Below are positions 1 through 9,976 of a DNA stretch of 38,545 bases, piece by piece. The translations under genes and the position numbers were made by a program. The stretch covers positions 1 to 38,545 of the forward strand of contig JAGVXP010000020.1 of NCBI GenBank assembly GCA_018303725.1, given 5' to 3'. The notes under the pieces were generated by a model. That model saw nothing but the letters and a program-made list of their open reading frames with translations, was not told where the DNA came from and did not search any database. The stretch is from Candidatus Woesearchaeota archaeon. Lineage in GTDB: Archaea; Nanobdellota; Nanobdellia; Woesearchaeales; JAGVXP01. Each line of letters opens with the position of its first letter. Position 1 is the stretch's first letter.

Positions 1-2055
1 ATAGCTGCCATTAAGCTTTATCTCTTTCCTCTCAAATGAATGGGTTATTATGCTATTGTCATCTATTGGTTTAATCTCTGCTTTAAAGGAATCAAACACC
101 TTTTCAATATCTTCTATGTTTAAAGTAGTCTCTTCTTGGAATATATTTGGGGATAAAACCCCCCCTTCACTAACATATCTCCTTAAATAGGATATCTCAG
201 TTTTAGTCAGCTCAGCATCTCCTACTACAACCAAACCAAATTTTTTCAAATCCTCAGGTATGCCCCTACCTATTACTATTGTGCTGTGCTTTGGATCAAA
301 GAAATCCTGCATTATAAACTCAATTACAAAATCGTTTAATTTAGGGTGATCTTTTCCAAAAACCAGAACAGCATTGCCGCTGAAATAAGCCCTTGGCAAA
401 AACAGCTCATTTTCATAAAGATAGGGGCCGTATGCTTTTTCAAGATCTTCTATATCATCAAAACACACATAGCACTTTTCAAATTCATTTACAAGCTTAA
501 AATCATGATTCTCGATTGGTGATTTAGAAGTTAGATATTTCATATTCAAAATGCCCCAAAGTTTTGCTTCTTTGCTATTGGCCTTTATCAAATAAGCCCA
601 ATAAGGTTGATACCATGCCGGTTCATACGAGTATATATGCTCTAATCCCAAGGGTATATTATAAAAATCAGTCCCCCAGTCAATGCCCCTGGTTTCATAA
701 GTTTGGATCCTAAATATCCCCCGCTGCTTGCTTATATACTGCAATATATGGTTGTTTTCTATTGCTTTTTGGGGATCATGCAGTTTCCAGGGGACAGGAT
801 TAATGTTAAAGAGCGTTAAGTTTAATAATATCAGCGCAACAAGGGACAAGTAAATAATGTTAATTTTTTTATCATCAAATCTTTTCTTTAAAGTTAAAAA
901 TAATTGATGCGCCCCCATGCCGGCTAAAACAGCTCCGCAAAAAACAAATAAAACCAAAGCCCTGCTTATATATCTCATATAATCAAATGGGGGTATGTAT
1001 CTCCATAAAAAATAAGCAAGCGGAGATGCTGTAGCAATCAATATGGATAATATTGCTGCTGAAGAGAGCGAAAGGACCAACCGGTTATTCCATTTTTTAT
1101 ACAAAACAAAAATAATCAGTATAAACGCTGTAATGCCTATATGTTTTGCAGTGCCATACCTCTGTATTTTTGGCATTCCTTCGTAAATAGGCTCAATTAG
1201 CTCGTTGAATAGATTCTTGGCTTCTATTTTACGTGTTGAAAACTGTTCCCAGTCTGGTTTTTCCCTGCTGCTCATGTCAAGAAACTCTTTAGTTGGCAAT
1301 GCTCTTTGAGCAATTAACCCAAACAAAACAGATAAGACTATCAGTGAAATAAGGGAAGTTTTGATTAGCCTGTTAACAAAATTTTTTCTAGCCAAATAAA
1401 AGAAAGCATAAGTCAAAAATGCCATGAATGTCCATGTAAACACTTTCAAATCCGGGCCAGCCCTAATTTGCAAGGCAAATACAATCCCTGTTATTATGGA
1501 ATATTTAACCCATTTTTTCTCCCCAAACAATTTTATTGTGAATAGCAGAACTAAAGGCATAAAAGCATAAGCATTTAGGGTTGTTAGCCAGCCATCCCTC
1601 ATAAGTGTAACCACAAAGCCGTTAAACAAAAAGATCAAAGCAGCAATAAATGCAAATTTCCTATCTACCTTGATATTTATCATCAGAATATACATAAAGA
1701 TTCCGGCAAGTATGATATCAATAAGGTAGTTCAATTTTACAGCTACAAATGTAGAGGGGATTATAAGGACTAACGGCCCCAACAAATAATCCGAGCTTAA
1801 TGTGTTCCCTCTAAAAAAATAAGGCGTGCCGCTATACCTATTAGGATTCCATAATTGGAAGGGGTCATGGTATCTTGTTAAGGATTGTTTTAGGCTTTCA
1901 GCCATTGGCGAATAATAGGTTGCATAATCCCCGCCCGGCATATAGCTAAGGTGTATGGACCTCTGGTAAAACAATAAAGGAAGCAATATCAAAAGAATAA
2001 TGTAAGGTATATGTGGTTTTATCTTTCCAAATTTTTCTTTTAATAAAAGTTTCAT
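1..2055 (-). CDS. Large multi-TM membrane protein, YfhO-like/GT-C-type, truncated at the left edge of the window
   Basis: Open minus-strand frame from ATG at 2055 (MKLLLKEKFGKIKPHIPYIILLILLPLLFYQRSIHLSYMPGGDYATYYSPMAESLKQSL...) running off the window; many TM segments followed by a soluble C-terminal part. Absent from the supplied ORF track, probably because it has no stop in the window. Confidence 0.75.
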   Translation of the reverse strand, partial: MKLLLKEKFGKIKPHIPYIILLILLPLLFYQRSIHLSYMPGGDYATYYSPMAESLKQSLTRYHDPFQLWNPNRYSGTPYFFRGNTLSSDYLLGPLVLIIPSTFVAVKLNYLIDIILAGIFMYILMINIKVDRKFAFIAALIFLFNGFVVTLMRDGWLTTLNAYAFMPLVLLFTIKLFGEKKWVKYSIITGIVFALQIRAGPDLKVFTWTFMAFLTYAFFYLARKNFVNRLIKTSLISLIVLSVLFGLIAQRALPTKEFLDMSSREKPDWEQFSTRKIEAKNLFNELIEPIYEGMPKIQRYGTAKHIGITAFILIIFVLYKKWNNRLVLSLSSAAILSILIATASPLAYFLWRYIPPFDYMRYISRALVLFVFCGAVLAGMGAHQLFLTLKKRFDDKKINIIYLSLVALILLNLTLFNINPVPWKLHDPQKAIENNHILQYISKQRGIFRIQTYETRGIDWGTDFYNIPLGLEHIYSYEPAWYQPYWAYLIKANSKEAKLWGILNMKYLTSKSPIENHDFKLVNEFEKCYVCFDDIEDLEKAYGPYLYENELFLPRAYFSGNAVLVFGKDHPKLNDFVIEFIMQDFFDPKHSTIVIGRGIPEDLKKFGLVVVGDAELTKTEISYLRRYVSEGGVLSPNIFQEETTLNIEDIEKVFDSFKAEIKPIDDNSIITHSFERKEIKLNGSY

Positions 2056-2058
2056 TCT

Positions 2059-2700
2059 TTAATCAAACTTTTTTTCAAATTTTTTGTCCACAACCGGTTT
2101 TATATACTTCCTAAACGGTATTTTGTAATATATTTTTCTCCCAACTCTTCTGGCTTTTAAACCCAGCCCTATACCATGTTTCTTCTCTTCAAAATTGAAT
2201 TTGTTAACAGCGATTAAATCGCTGATTTTTCTTTTTCTTGCCCTCGGTCTTGGTTTCTCTTTGTAATAGCCCAATGCTATATAAGCGATTGGGTCATAAT
2301 AAGAGGGAATTTTCAGAATTTTTCTCAGCTGTTTTTTTGTTGGCAAATGGCAAACCCAGCAGCTGCCTATATTAAGGCTATGCGCCATTAAAATCATGTT
2401 CTCTATAGCTGCTGCTCCGCTTTGTATATGGTCCTGGTATTCAACATTATCTGTTTGATTGTCATAAACAACAATAACGCCCAATGGGGCATTTTTTATA
2501 AAAGCTGCAGCGCCAGCATCTATTATCTTTTGCAATAATCTCCTGTCATCTATAACAATAAATCTCCATCCCTGGATATCGCAGGCAGATGGGGCATAGT
2601 TTGCTGCTTCTATTATTTTTCTCAAATCTTCTCTCTCTACTCTTTTATCTGAAAATTTTCTTACACTTCTCCTTTCTTTTATTGCTTTTGATAATTCCAT
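2059..2700 (-). CDS. Nitroreductase family protein
   Basis: MELSKAIKERRSVRKFSDKRVEREDLRKIIEAANYAPSACDIQGWRFIVI is the typical nitroreductase N-terminus. Confidence 0.9.
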   Translation of the reverse strand: MELSKAIKERRSVRKFSDKRVEREDLRKIIEAANYAPSACDIQGWRFIVIDDRRLLQKIIDAGAAAFIKNAPLGVIVVYDNQTDNVEYQDHIQSGAAAIENMILMAHSLNIGSCWVCHLPTKKQLRKILKIPSYYDPIAYIALGYYKEKPRPRARKRKISDLIAVNKFNFEEKKHGIGLGLKARRVGRKIYYKIPFRKYIKPVVDKKFEKKFD

Positions 2701-2701
2701 C

Positions 2702-4330
2702 CTATTTCACTCTTTTATGGCCTGCTCTCCCATTTTTTAAATCAATATTATGCGAAATCTCTGTCAAATTACCCAAATTTTTAAATTTTAAAACCCCAAA
2801 ACCATCGAGTTCCTGTGGCTGGAAAAATTTGGATGAGGGGATATACCTGTAAGCGAATTTGTCAATCAATATCAATTTAGCTGCTTTTTCATTTGAAATT
2901 ACCCTGTCGGTTATTCTTACATTGTTTTTGTCTATTGCAATAACTCTTTTAAATGCGATTGGCAGCAGACTCTTTTTTGTTATAAGCGTTTTTTTAATGG
3001 ATTCCCTTGCAATTTTGCTTAATATGCCGCCAGTTAATATTAATCTTAACAAAATATGTTTATACTTTGTAGGCTTTAAATATTTTTGTTTGCAAAACTT
3101 CCCGTTTATTATTAATTTATTATCTTCCTTTAAAACATTCCTATTCTTGTCAAAATAAGCAGATGAAGCCTTTGTTCCATCTGAAGAAATGATATAACCG
3201 CAGTCACTATAAATGATTTTTTTCTTTTTAACATCATAAACTCTTATCACCCCGCCTTTTGCTAAACCAATTATTATATATGCATTGCCAATCTTTTTAA
3301 CTAAAACCCCTGCATTATCAAAATGTTTAGTAAACTCTTTTCCTTCAAAAGGCAATAATACCTTCTTATTAGCAGCCTTATAATCAATATAAGTTTGTAT
3401 ATACTGGTAGAGATGCAAAGGCAGATACCTGTTATCCAAACAATTTATTGAAACAATATCTTTTTTTAATGAGTCAGAAAAAAAGCTTAAGATTGATTCT
3501 GCTGTTGGAATCTCTTTATTTAGCAAAGAAAACCCATGTGGTATAAGGTATTCTGTGTTCCTTGCTGTGTATTCCCCGCCAACTGTTCCATCAGGATGCA
3601 AAAAATAAGATATAAAGTCTATAGCTTTTTTCAAAGCCCCCAAAACCTTTTTGTCCCTTTTTTTTTTGTAATACACCGCTAAAAAATCTATGGTATAGCT
3701 CAAATAGCCAACATCGCATCCTTCATATTCAGGAAACCAGCCTTCTGGATTTTGCTTTTTTATTATGAAATCAATCTTTGCTCTTACAGCTTTATCATAC
3801 CTTCCTTTTCTTAATATCCTGTTTGACACATACACGCCTAATGCAGCCAACATCTCCTGGTTTAATACAAATCTTTCATTATTCCTTGATAAAAAATTAG
3901 CTGCTTTATCTATGGCCCTTATTATCATTTTCTTGGAACTTTCATCAATTTCATCTTTAACAAGATTGAATGCTTCTGCACAAGGGTATAAGCAGAGCGC
4001 AGTTCCAATATATGATTTTTCATTAGGGTAGTATTCATCAAAAGAGCCGCCTTTCTTTTGTATTTTTGACCAGAATTTTAAACCAGCTATAATCCATTCC
4101 AATATCTTCTTATTTCTGTAATAAATATTATCAGGCAAATTGTTTTTATAAAGCAATGCCAAAGAAAAAACACCGCTCTGCAAACTTGCATAAGGGCAGT
4201 CTGTTTTTTTATATTGCCAGTATTCCCTGTCAAAACAGCCATATGTAGCTGAAATGGGATTTCTATCTTGTAAACTTACCAGTTGGGGTATCCTTGATAA
4301 TGCTAGCTCTAAAAATATCTTTTTGTCCAT
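2702..4330 (-). CDS. Conserved hypothetical, probable alpha/alpha-toroid (heparinase/terpene-cyclase-like) protein of polysaccharide loci
   Basis: 542 aa ORF, N-terminus ...PISATYGCFDREYWQYKKTDCPYASLQSGVFSLALLY, helical repeats; embedded in the glycosylation operon. Confidence 0.55.
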   Translation of the reverse strand: MDKKIFLELALSRIPQLVSLQDRNPISATYGCFDREYWQYKKTDCPYASLQSGVFSLALLYKNNLPDNIYYRNKKILEWIIAGLKFWSKIQKKGGSFDEYYPNEKSYIGTALCLYPCAEAFNLVKDEIDESSKKMIIRAIDKAANFLSRNNERFVLNQEMLAALGVYVSNRILRKGRYDKAVRAKIDFIIKKQNPEGWFPEYEGCDVGYLSYTIDFLAVYYKKKRDKKVLGALKKAIDFISYFLHPDGTVGGEYTARNTEYLIPHGFSLLNKEIPTAESILSFFSDSLKKDIVSINCLDNRYLPLHLYQYIQTYIDYKAANKKVLLPFEGKEFTKHFDNAGVLVKKIGNAYIIIGLAKGGVIRVYDVKKKKIIYSDCGYIISSDGTKASSAYFDKNRNVLKEDNKLIINGKFCKQKYLKPTKYKHILLRLILTGGILSKIARESIKKTLITKKSLLPIAFKRVIAIDKNNVRITDRVISNEKAAKLILIDKFAYRYIPSSKFFQPQELDGFGVLKFKNLGNLTEISHNIDLKNGRAGHKRVK

Positions 4331-4332
4331 CT

Positions 4333-5259
4333 TTACTTTAAGGCTTCTTTTCTGAATTTTGATATAACATTAACTATCAGGCCAAAAGAGAATATCTGGA
4401 TTCCTGCCACTATCAATAACAAAGACAATATCAAAAGGGGGAATCTTGATTCAATCCTTCCGCTTAATTCCAAATAAACCACATACAATCCAACTATAAA
4501 TCCAACTGAAGTTAAAATCCCGCCTAAAGAACCAAACACAGCTACAGGCCTATATGTGTATGAAAATTTGAACACAACCCTCAAAAAGGTTATAAATTCC
4601 TTTAGCACAGAAAGCTTTGATTTCCCTTTTTTTCTATGAACAAAAGTGATTGGAATTTCTTTTATTCTAAATCCCCTATACCATGATTCACATGCAAACT
4701 CCATGTTAAAAGGGTAACCTAATGACTCTATATAGAGTTTACTGTACATCTTTTTTGTGAATGCCCTATAACCAGAAGTTACATCTGTCAATTTAGCCCC
4801 AGCGAATATGTTTGCTATTTTATTTGCAAATTTGCTTACAACCCTTCTTTTCAGAGGCCAGTTTATTATTTTTGATTTGGGCAAATACCTGCTGCCTATC
4901 ACTAAATCAGCTCCCTCTTTTATTGCTTTTAAGAAATGAGGTATAAAATCAGGATTATGTGTTGTGTCGCCTTCCATACTGATTATAATATCCTTTTTTG
5001 CTTCAGAAAAGCCTAGTTTCCTTGCCGAGCCAACACCTTTTTTTGATGTTCTGTGTATAACCCTTATATTTTTATATCTCTTAGCTAACTTATCAGCTAT
5101 TCTTCCTGTACCATCTGGGCTGTTATCATCAATTATTATGATCTCTCCTTTTAAGCTGTTCTTTGATAAAACATCCTCTATATGGGGTATCAATTTAGTT
5201 ATATTCTCTCTTTCATTGTATGTAGGTATAACAATTGAAACTCCCATTTTTACCAGCAC
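4333..5259 (-). CDS. Dolichol-phosphate mannosyltransferase-like GT2 with C-terminal TM helices
   Basis: VSIVIPTYNERENITKLI...IIIDDNSPDGTGRIAD...VIGSRY; two C-terminal hydrophobic segments. Confidence 0.9.
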   Translation of the reverse strand: MLVKMGVSIVIPTYNERENITKLIPHIEDVLSKNSLKGEIIIIDDNSPDGTGRIADKLAKRYKNIRVIHRTSKKGVGSARKLGFSEAKKDIIISMEGDTTHNPDFIPHFLKAIKEGADLVIGSRYLPKSKIINWPLKRRVVSKFANKIANIFAGAKLTDVTSGYRAFTKKMYSKLYIESLGYPFNMEFACESWYRGFRIKEIPITFVHRKKGKSKLSVLKEFITFLRVVFKFSYTYRPVAVFGSLGGILTSVGFIVGLYVVYLELSGRIESRFPLLILSLLLIVAGIQIFSFGLIVNVISKFRKEALK

Positions 5260-6563
5260 AAACCAACATATTCTCCTTTTATTTCTTTTTTTTCAAACAT
5301 TCTTACAAAATCAATTACTATTTGGCTTTCTTTAATTAGCTTAGTTAATATCTTGAAATCATCATCTTTGTTTTTTATTACAATTGCCTCTGAACCATTT
5401 ACTACATCTCTAATTGTTGGACAAAATAGATTCATCAAATGAGGAAATTCCTCTTCAATTATCTTTTTATTAGCGCCAAATTTTTGTGATAAAAGAACAT
5501 TTTTGTCATAAATCTTAATGTTAAGCCCCCTATCTACAAGTTTTTTAACAATAGCTATCATTGCGCTTGATCTTAGGTCGTCTGTTCCTTCTTTGAAGCT
5601 TAATCCAAGAATACCAATCTTTTTCTTATTAGTGCCTAATATAATATTTGCGCAAACATCAATATGGCTTTCATTGCTTTTTTTAATTGCCTCTAATAAA
5701 GGAACATTTAATCCTTCCTTTTTAGCCTCATCTATCAAGGCAGAAGAGTCTTTCGTTAAGCAAGAGCCGCCAAAAGGAACACCGGGTTTTAGGTAGGATG
5801 AAGATATATTTAGTTTTTCATCCATGCAAAATATCTTCATCAATTCATGGCTGTCTATATTGCTTTTTTTGCATATATTACCAATCTCATTTGCGAATGC
5901 TACTTTCAATCCGTGAAATGAATTATTAGCATATTTTATCATCTCTGCTACCTTTATTGAGGTTTTTGCAATTGGCGCTTTAATATCCTTAAATAATTCT
6001 TCCACAATCCTTTCAGATTTTTCATCTAAACAGCCTATAACTGTTGTTGAAGGATTAAAAAAATCATAGACAGCTGAGCCCTCTCTTAGGAATTCCGGGT
6101 TATGGCAAACGCCAAAATCTTTAGAAGCCTTTTTTCCAGAATTATTCTCTATAATTGGGATTAATAAATTTTCAACAGATCCGGGAAACATTGTGCTCTT
6201 AAAAACAATTATGTGGTAGCTATTTTTCAATTTCAACGCCTTTCCTATGCCCTCACAAACCTTTTTGGTATGTTCAAGATCCAAACTGCCATCTTTTTTT
6301 GCAGGCGTCCCAACGCAAACAAAAGACATTTCAGAATTTAGAACAGCCTCTTTAGAATTGGTTGTCGCTTCTATCTTTTTTAATTCAACATACTTTTTTA
6401 TATATTTGTCAAGATCCTTTTCAACAACAGGACTTTTGCCCTTTTTTATAACTTCAACCTTTTCGCTGTTTATATCTATGCCTATAATATTATGGCCCAA
6501 ACTGGCCAATCCTGCTGCCAAAACACAGCCAACATAACCCAATCCGAATATGCTTATCTTCAT
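5250..6563 (-). CDS. UDP-glucose/GDP-mannose dehydrogenase family nucleotide-sugar dehydrogenase
   Basis: MKISIFGLGYVGCVLAAGLASLGHNIIGID; PGVPFGGSCLTKD active-site cysteine motif. Confidence 0.93.
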   Translation of the reverse strand: MKISIFGLGYVGCVLAAGLASLGHNIIGIDINSEKVEVIKKGKSPVVEKDLDKYIKKYVELKKIEATTNSKEAVLNSEMSFVCVGTPAKKDGSLDLEHTKKVCEGIGKALKLKNSYHIIVFKSTMFPGSVENLLIPIIENNSGKKASKDFGVCHNPEFLREGSAVYDFFNPSTTVIGCLDEKSERIVEELFKDIKAPIAKTSIKVAEMIKYANNSFHGLKVAFANEIGNICKKSNIDSHELMKIFCMDEKLNISSSYLKPGVPFGGSCLTKDSSALIDEAKKEGLNVPLLEAIKKSNESHIDVCANIILGTNKKKIGILGLSFKEGTDDLRSSAMIAIVKKLVDRGLNIKIYDKNVLLSQKFGANKKIIEEEFPHLMNLFCPTIRDVVNGSEAIVIKNKDDDFKILTKLIKESQIVIDFVRMFEKKEIKGEYVGLCW

Positions 6564-6628
6564 TTAATTATGCCACCCTCTTCCCTCTTAAGAATAATAG
6601 TCTATTTATAATATTTTTGTTTATAAGG

Positions 6629-7615
6629 CTATACGCCTTTTATCAGCTTTGTAGTAGAAAAACCGCCAAAATTCCTTATTAAATGGATTTTACCCCCATA
6701 TTTTTTGACTGTAGGTGCTTCTATGCAATCATAGCCATACTCCTCTCCATTGCAGTGCACATCCGGCTTTATTGCTTCCAACAATTTTATTGGTGTTTTT
6801 TCATCAAATATCACAACATAATCTACCATATCTAAAGAAGAAAGTACAGCTGCCCTTGCTCTCTCATTGTTAATAGGCCTTTTTGGGCCTTTGTTTTCTT
6901 TTACAGAGCTGTCTGAATTTAACCCTACAACCAGAATATCTCCCTGCTTTTTTGATTGCTCTAGAAAATACATATGGCCTGGATGCAGAATGTCAAAGCA
7001 GCCATTACAAGTTACTATTTTTTTATTTTTCTTCTTTAATCCTTTTGCTATCTTTTCAATTTCTTTTTTTGTTTTGATTTTTTCCTTTTTTTGGTTTATA
7101 AATTTAATTGCTTCTAACAAACTATCTGATATGTAATCTGGTTTTATCTTTAATTCTTTAAAGTGTTTTTTGCCGTGGCCGCTAAGCAGATATATTGTTT
7201 TTGTGTTTGCATTCTTCCCCAATCCAATATCATGTGGATGGTCGCCTATTACAAATGATTCTTTTAGATCTACATCAAACTCTTTTTCTGCTTCTTTTAT
7301 AAATTTTATATTTGGCTTTCTGCAATCACAATTTTTTTCAGGAGCATGGGGGCAATAGTAGGTTTTTTCTATTTTGATTTTTTGCTTTTTCAACTCATTT
7401 ACCAGTCTGTTGTTGAATTTATTGAAATCTCTTTCTGTGTAATAGCCTCTGCCAATTCCGGACTGGTTTGTTATTATTATGAATTTGAAATTTTTTTTTA
7501 GAAGATTTAATGCCTTGAAAACACCCGGAAAAAACTTTAAATCCTTTGTCTTGTAGGTGTAGCCTTCATCTATATTCAAAGTGCCGTCGCGGTCAAGAAA
7601 AATAAATTTATTCAT
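6629..7615 (-). CDS. Bifunctional fusion: HAD-family D-glycero-manno-heptose 1,7-bisphosphate phosphatase (GmhB-like) + HldE C-terminal-type nucleotidyltransferase
   Basis: N-terminal FLDRDGTLN...TNQSGIGRGYY...CDCRKP...IGDHPHDI (GmhB-like HAD). C-terminal VTCNGCFDILHPGHMYFLEQSKKQGDILVVGLNSD (HldE/RfaE domain II). Confidence 0.88.
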   Translation of the reverse strand: MNKFIFLDRDGTLNIDEGYTYKTKDLKFFPGVFKALNLLKKNFKFIIITNQSGIGRGYYTERDFNKFNNRLVNELKKQKIKIEKTYYCPHAPEKNCDCRKPNIKFIKEAEKEFDVDLKESFVIGDHPHDIGLGKNANTKTIYLLSGHGKKHFKELKIKPDYISDSLLEAIKFINQKKEKIKTKKEIEKIAKGLKKKNKKIVTCNGCFDILHPGHMYFLEQSKKQGDILVVGLNSDSSVKENKGPKRPINNERARAAVLSSLDMVDYVVIFDEKTPIKLLEAIKPDVHCNGEEYGYDCIEAPTVKKYGGKIHLIRNFGGFSTTKLIKGV

Positions 7616-8591
7616 TTTCCAAGCTTTGTTTCAGTTCATTTATGCTCAATGTTGATGTCCCTACTTTCCCAACAACAACACCAGCTGCATGGTTTGCAAT
7701 AATTGCTGCCTGCCTTAATGTTGCGCCAGATGTTAAAGCTAATGTTACTGTTGCTACCACTGTATCGCCTGCTCCTGTTACATCATAAACCTCTTTTGCT
7801 TTTGTTGGGATGTTCATCACCTTCCCATTTGTTTCAAACAAAGTCATTCCTTTTTCCCCCCTTGTTATTAAAACAGGCGCTTTTAGCTCTTTTAGGATTT
7901 TTTTGCCTATCTTCAGCACATTTTTTTCAGAGTCTGGTTCTATATTTGTCATTTCGGATGCTTCCTTGCAGTTTGGCGTTATCAAAGTTGCATCTTTGTA
8001 GAATTTTTTATTTTGTGGTTTTGGATCGATTGTTACTATCTTTTTATTTCCTTTGCACAATTTTATTATATTCATCATTAGATTTTTTGTTATAACGCCT
8101 TTGGCGTAATCTGAAATTACCACTCCATCAATGCCTTTTATTTTGTTTGTAACAAAATCTAAAATTTTATTTTCTATTTCTTTGCTTAGGTATTCCCCTT
8201 TTTCATAGTCTATTCTTAATAATTGCTGCCTTTGGCCAATAACCCTCACTTTTTGTATTGTTGGCTTTTTTTCATCTGTGATGATATATTCTGTTTTGAT
8301 ATTTCTTTTTCTCATCTCTTTTAATAAAATCTCATTTGCAATATCCTTCCCAACAATGCCTGACATATAAGAATCTGAACCAAAGGCAGCTATATTATTT
8401 GCTACATTTGCAGCTCCTCCAGGTGCGTAACTTTCTGCCTGCACAGAAACAACCTGAACGGGAGCTTCAGGGCTTATTCTTGTTACATCTCCCCAGATAT
8501 ACTTATCCAGCATGATATCCCCTACAACAAGAATTTTCTTATTTTTGAACTGGCTAATTATCTTAATTAGTTTTTCATTTTTTTTGCTCAT
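7608..8591 (-). CDS. HldE N-terminal-type heptose-7-phosphate kinase (PfkB family)
   Basis: RISPEAPVQVVSVQAESYAPGGAANVANNIAAFG and VYDVTGAGDTVVATVTLAL motifs; stand-alone RfaE domain I. Confidence 0.9.
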   Translation of the reverse strand: MSKKNEKLIKIISQFKNKKILVVGDIMLDKYIWGDVTRISPEAPVQVVSVQAESYAPGGAANVANNIAAFGSDSYMSGIVGKDIANEILLKEMRKRNIKTEYIITDEKKPTIQKVRVIGQRQQLLRIDYEKGEYLSKEIENKILDFVTNKIKGIDGVVISDYAKGVITKNLMMNIIKLCKGNKKIVTIDPKPQNKKFYKDATLITPNCKEASEMTNIEPDSEKNVLKIGKKILKELKAPVLITRGEKGMTLFETNGKVMNIPTKAKEVYDVTGAGDTVVATVTLALTSGATLRQAAIIANHAAGVVVGKVGTSTLSINELKQSLENE

Positions 8592-9481
8592 TTTATATCA
8601 TCCTTATAATCTTTTATACCCTCTTTTAAGCTATACTTAGCTTTAAATCCTAAGAATTTTTCTGCTTTGGTTGTGTCTGCTTGCGTGTTGCTCTGATAAG
8701 TTTTAGGGTCATATGGCATCTCAAAATATTCTGGCTCAAGGTTTGTTCCAATGACTTCGTTCAATGCTTTCACTAGCTCATTGAAGTTTGTTGCAATTCC
8801 TGTCCCAACATTATAAACTCCAGATTTTTTTGCATCAATTGCCTTTATTGTTGCTGCAACAGCGTCTTTTACATAGATATGGTCTCTTTTCTGCTCTCCA
8901 AACTTAAAAATCCTTGGATTTTTTCCTTCTTTCATTTGTTTTCCGAGATGATAAATCATGCTGGCTGCCCTTCCTTTATGCGCTTCCCTTGGGCCAAAAA
9001 CATTAAAATACCTCAATCCAACAACATGCATTTTATCAAAATATTTCTCAGCTAATTCGTCCATCATAAGCTTTGATTTAGCATAAGCGCTTAACAGCTC
9101 TTTTTTCTGGCTTTCTTTCATTGGCACAGGGCCATTGCCATACAAACTAGCTGTAGAAGCATAGATAAGTTTTGCATTGTTTTTTTGGGCTAACTTTATA
9201 ATATTTTTAAAGCCTTCAAGGTTTGCCCTTATCATTTCTTTATCATCTTCAAACCTTGGGTCTGTGATTGCTGCTTCGTGGAAAATGACATCTAATTTTT
9301 CGTTTATCTCAAATGGATGAGAAACATCCCCTTTTATGATTCTGCCTTTGAAGCCTTTTAAATTACCCTTTTTTACAGGTTTAAGACTATCCATCACAAT
9401 AACATCATGCCCTTGTTTTTCTAGCTCTAAAGCTAGGTTACTTCCAATAAATCCAGCTCCGCCAGTTACTAAGCATTTCAT
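8588..9481 (-). CDS. NAD-dependent epimerase, HldD-like (ADP-glycero-manno-heptose 6-epimerase family)
   Basis: TGGAGFIGSN; RYFNVFGPREAHKGRAASMIYHLGKQ resembles HldD; YAKSK catalytic motif. Confidence 0.85.
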   Translation of the reverse strand: MKCLVTGGAGFIGSNLALELEKQGHDVIVMDSLKPVKKGNLKGFKGRIIKGDVSHPFEINEKLDVIFHEAAITDPRFEDDKEMIRANLEGFKNIIKLAQKNNAKLIYASTASLYGNGPVPMKESQKKELLSAYAKSKLMMDELAEKYFDKMHVVGLRYFNVFGPREAHKGRAASMIYHLGKQMKEGKNPRIFKFGEQKRDHIYVKDAVAATIKAIDAKKSGVYNVGTGIATNFNELVKALNEVIGTNLEPEYFEMPYDPKTYQSNTQADTTKAEKFLGFKAKYSLKEGIKDYKDDIK

Positions 9482-9849
9482 TTTTCTTTTGGTAATTCTA
9501 ATTTTGACAAATCAACTTTTCCTGAAAGCATTCCTTCTTCCCTATATGAGTCAGAATCCTCATGGTGTGTTGAGAATTCAATTATCTCACTGTCTTCTAG
9601 TCCTGTAAAGCGGTGTTTTACTCCGGGCGTTATCCTTATGGAATCTCCTTCTTTCATTATTCTCTTTTTGTTATTTGCTTCCATAAGCACTTTTCCTTTG
9701 TTTATATAGAAGGTTTCATCCTTTTTTTTATGGTAATGCATAGAGCATCTAAAACCTCTTTTCAGGATTAGTTTTTTACCGCAATAATCATAGTTAACTA
9801 TCCACTCTTCTGATCCCCATACTTTGGGTACTTTTTTATGTTCAGTCAT
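9478..9849 (-). CDS. Cupin-domain protein, sugar-phosphate isomerase-like
   Basis: VPKVWGSEEWIVN...CSMHYHKKKDETFYINKGKVLME...ITPGVKHRF. Confidence 0.85.
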   Translation of the reverse strand: MTEHKKVPKVWGSEEWIVNYDYCGKKLILKRGFRCSMHYHKKKDETFYINKGKVLMEANNKKRIMKEGDSIRITPGVKHRFTGLEDSEIIEFSTHHEDSDSYREEGMLSGKVDLSKLELPKEK

Positions 9850-9860
9850 TTTTCCTCTTT

Positions 9861-9970
9861 AGTATGAATAGTTCATACTTTAGTTATAGTAATAGGAGGT
9901 TATATATAAAGCTTTTGGTTATTTGTATACTAGAATAGAGAAATGTTTATATAGTAGTATACATTCATAC
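9861..9970. promoter_or_regulatory. Divergent promoter region with palindromic operator-like sites
   Basis: AGTATGAA-TAG-TTCATACT (9861-9879) is a perfect inverted repeat; GTATACTA (9925-9932) and TAGTATAC (9955-9962) form a second; TTCATAC recurs at 9964-9970. TATA-like tracts at about 9901-9911 and 9946-9953. Confidence 0.6.
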
Positions 9971-9976
9971 CTTTAT

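Noticed and set aside
7703-8095. 130-aa Leu-rich plus-strand ORF
   Set aside because: Antisense to the HldE-kinase CDS; composition is a by-product of the opposite strand's codons.
9923-9976. Upstream start of the RHH-fusion ORF (MYTRIEKCLYSSIHSYLY...)
   Set aside because: That segment contains the TATA-like box and operator palindromes; the internal ATG at 9977 precedes the RHH fold directly.
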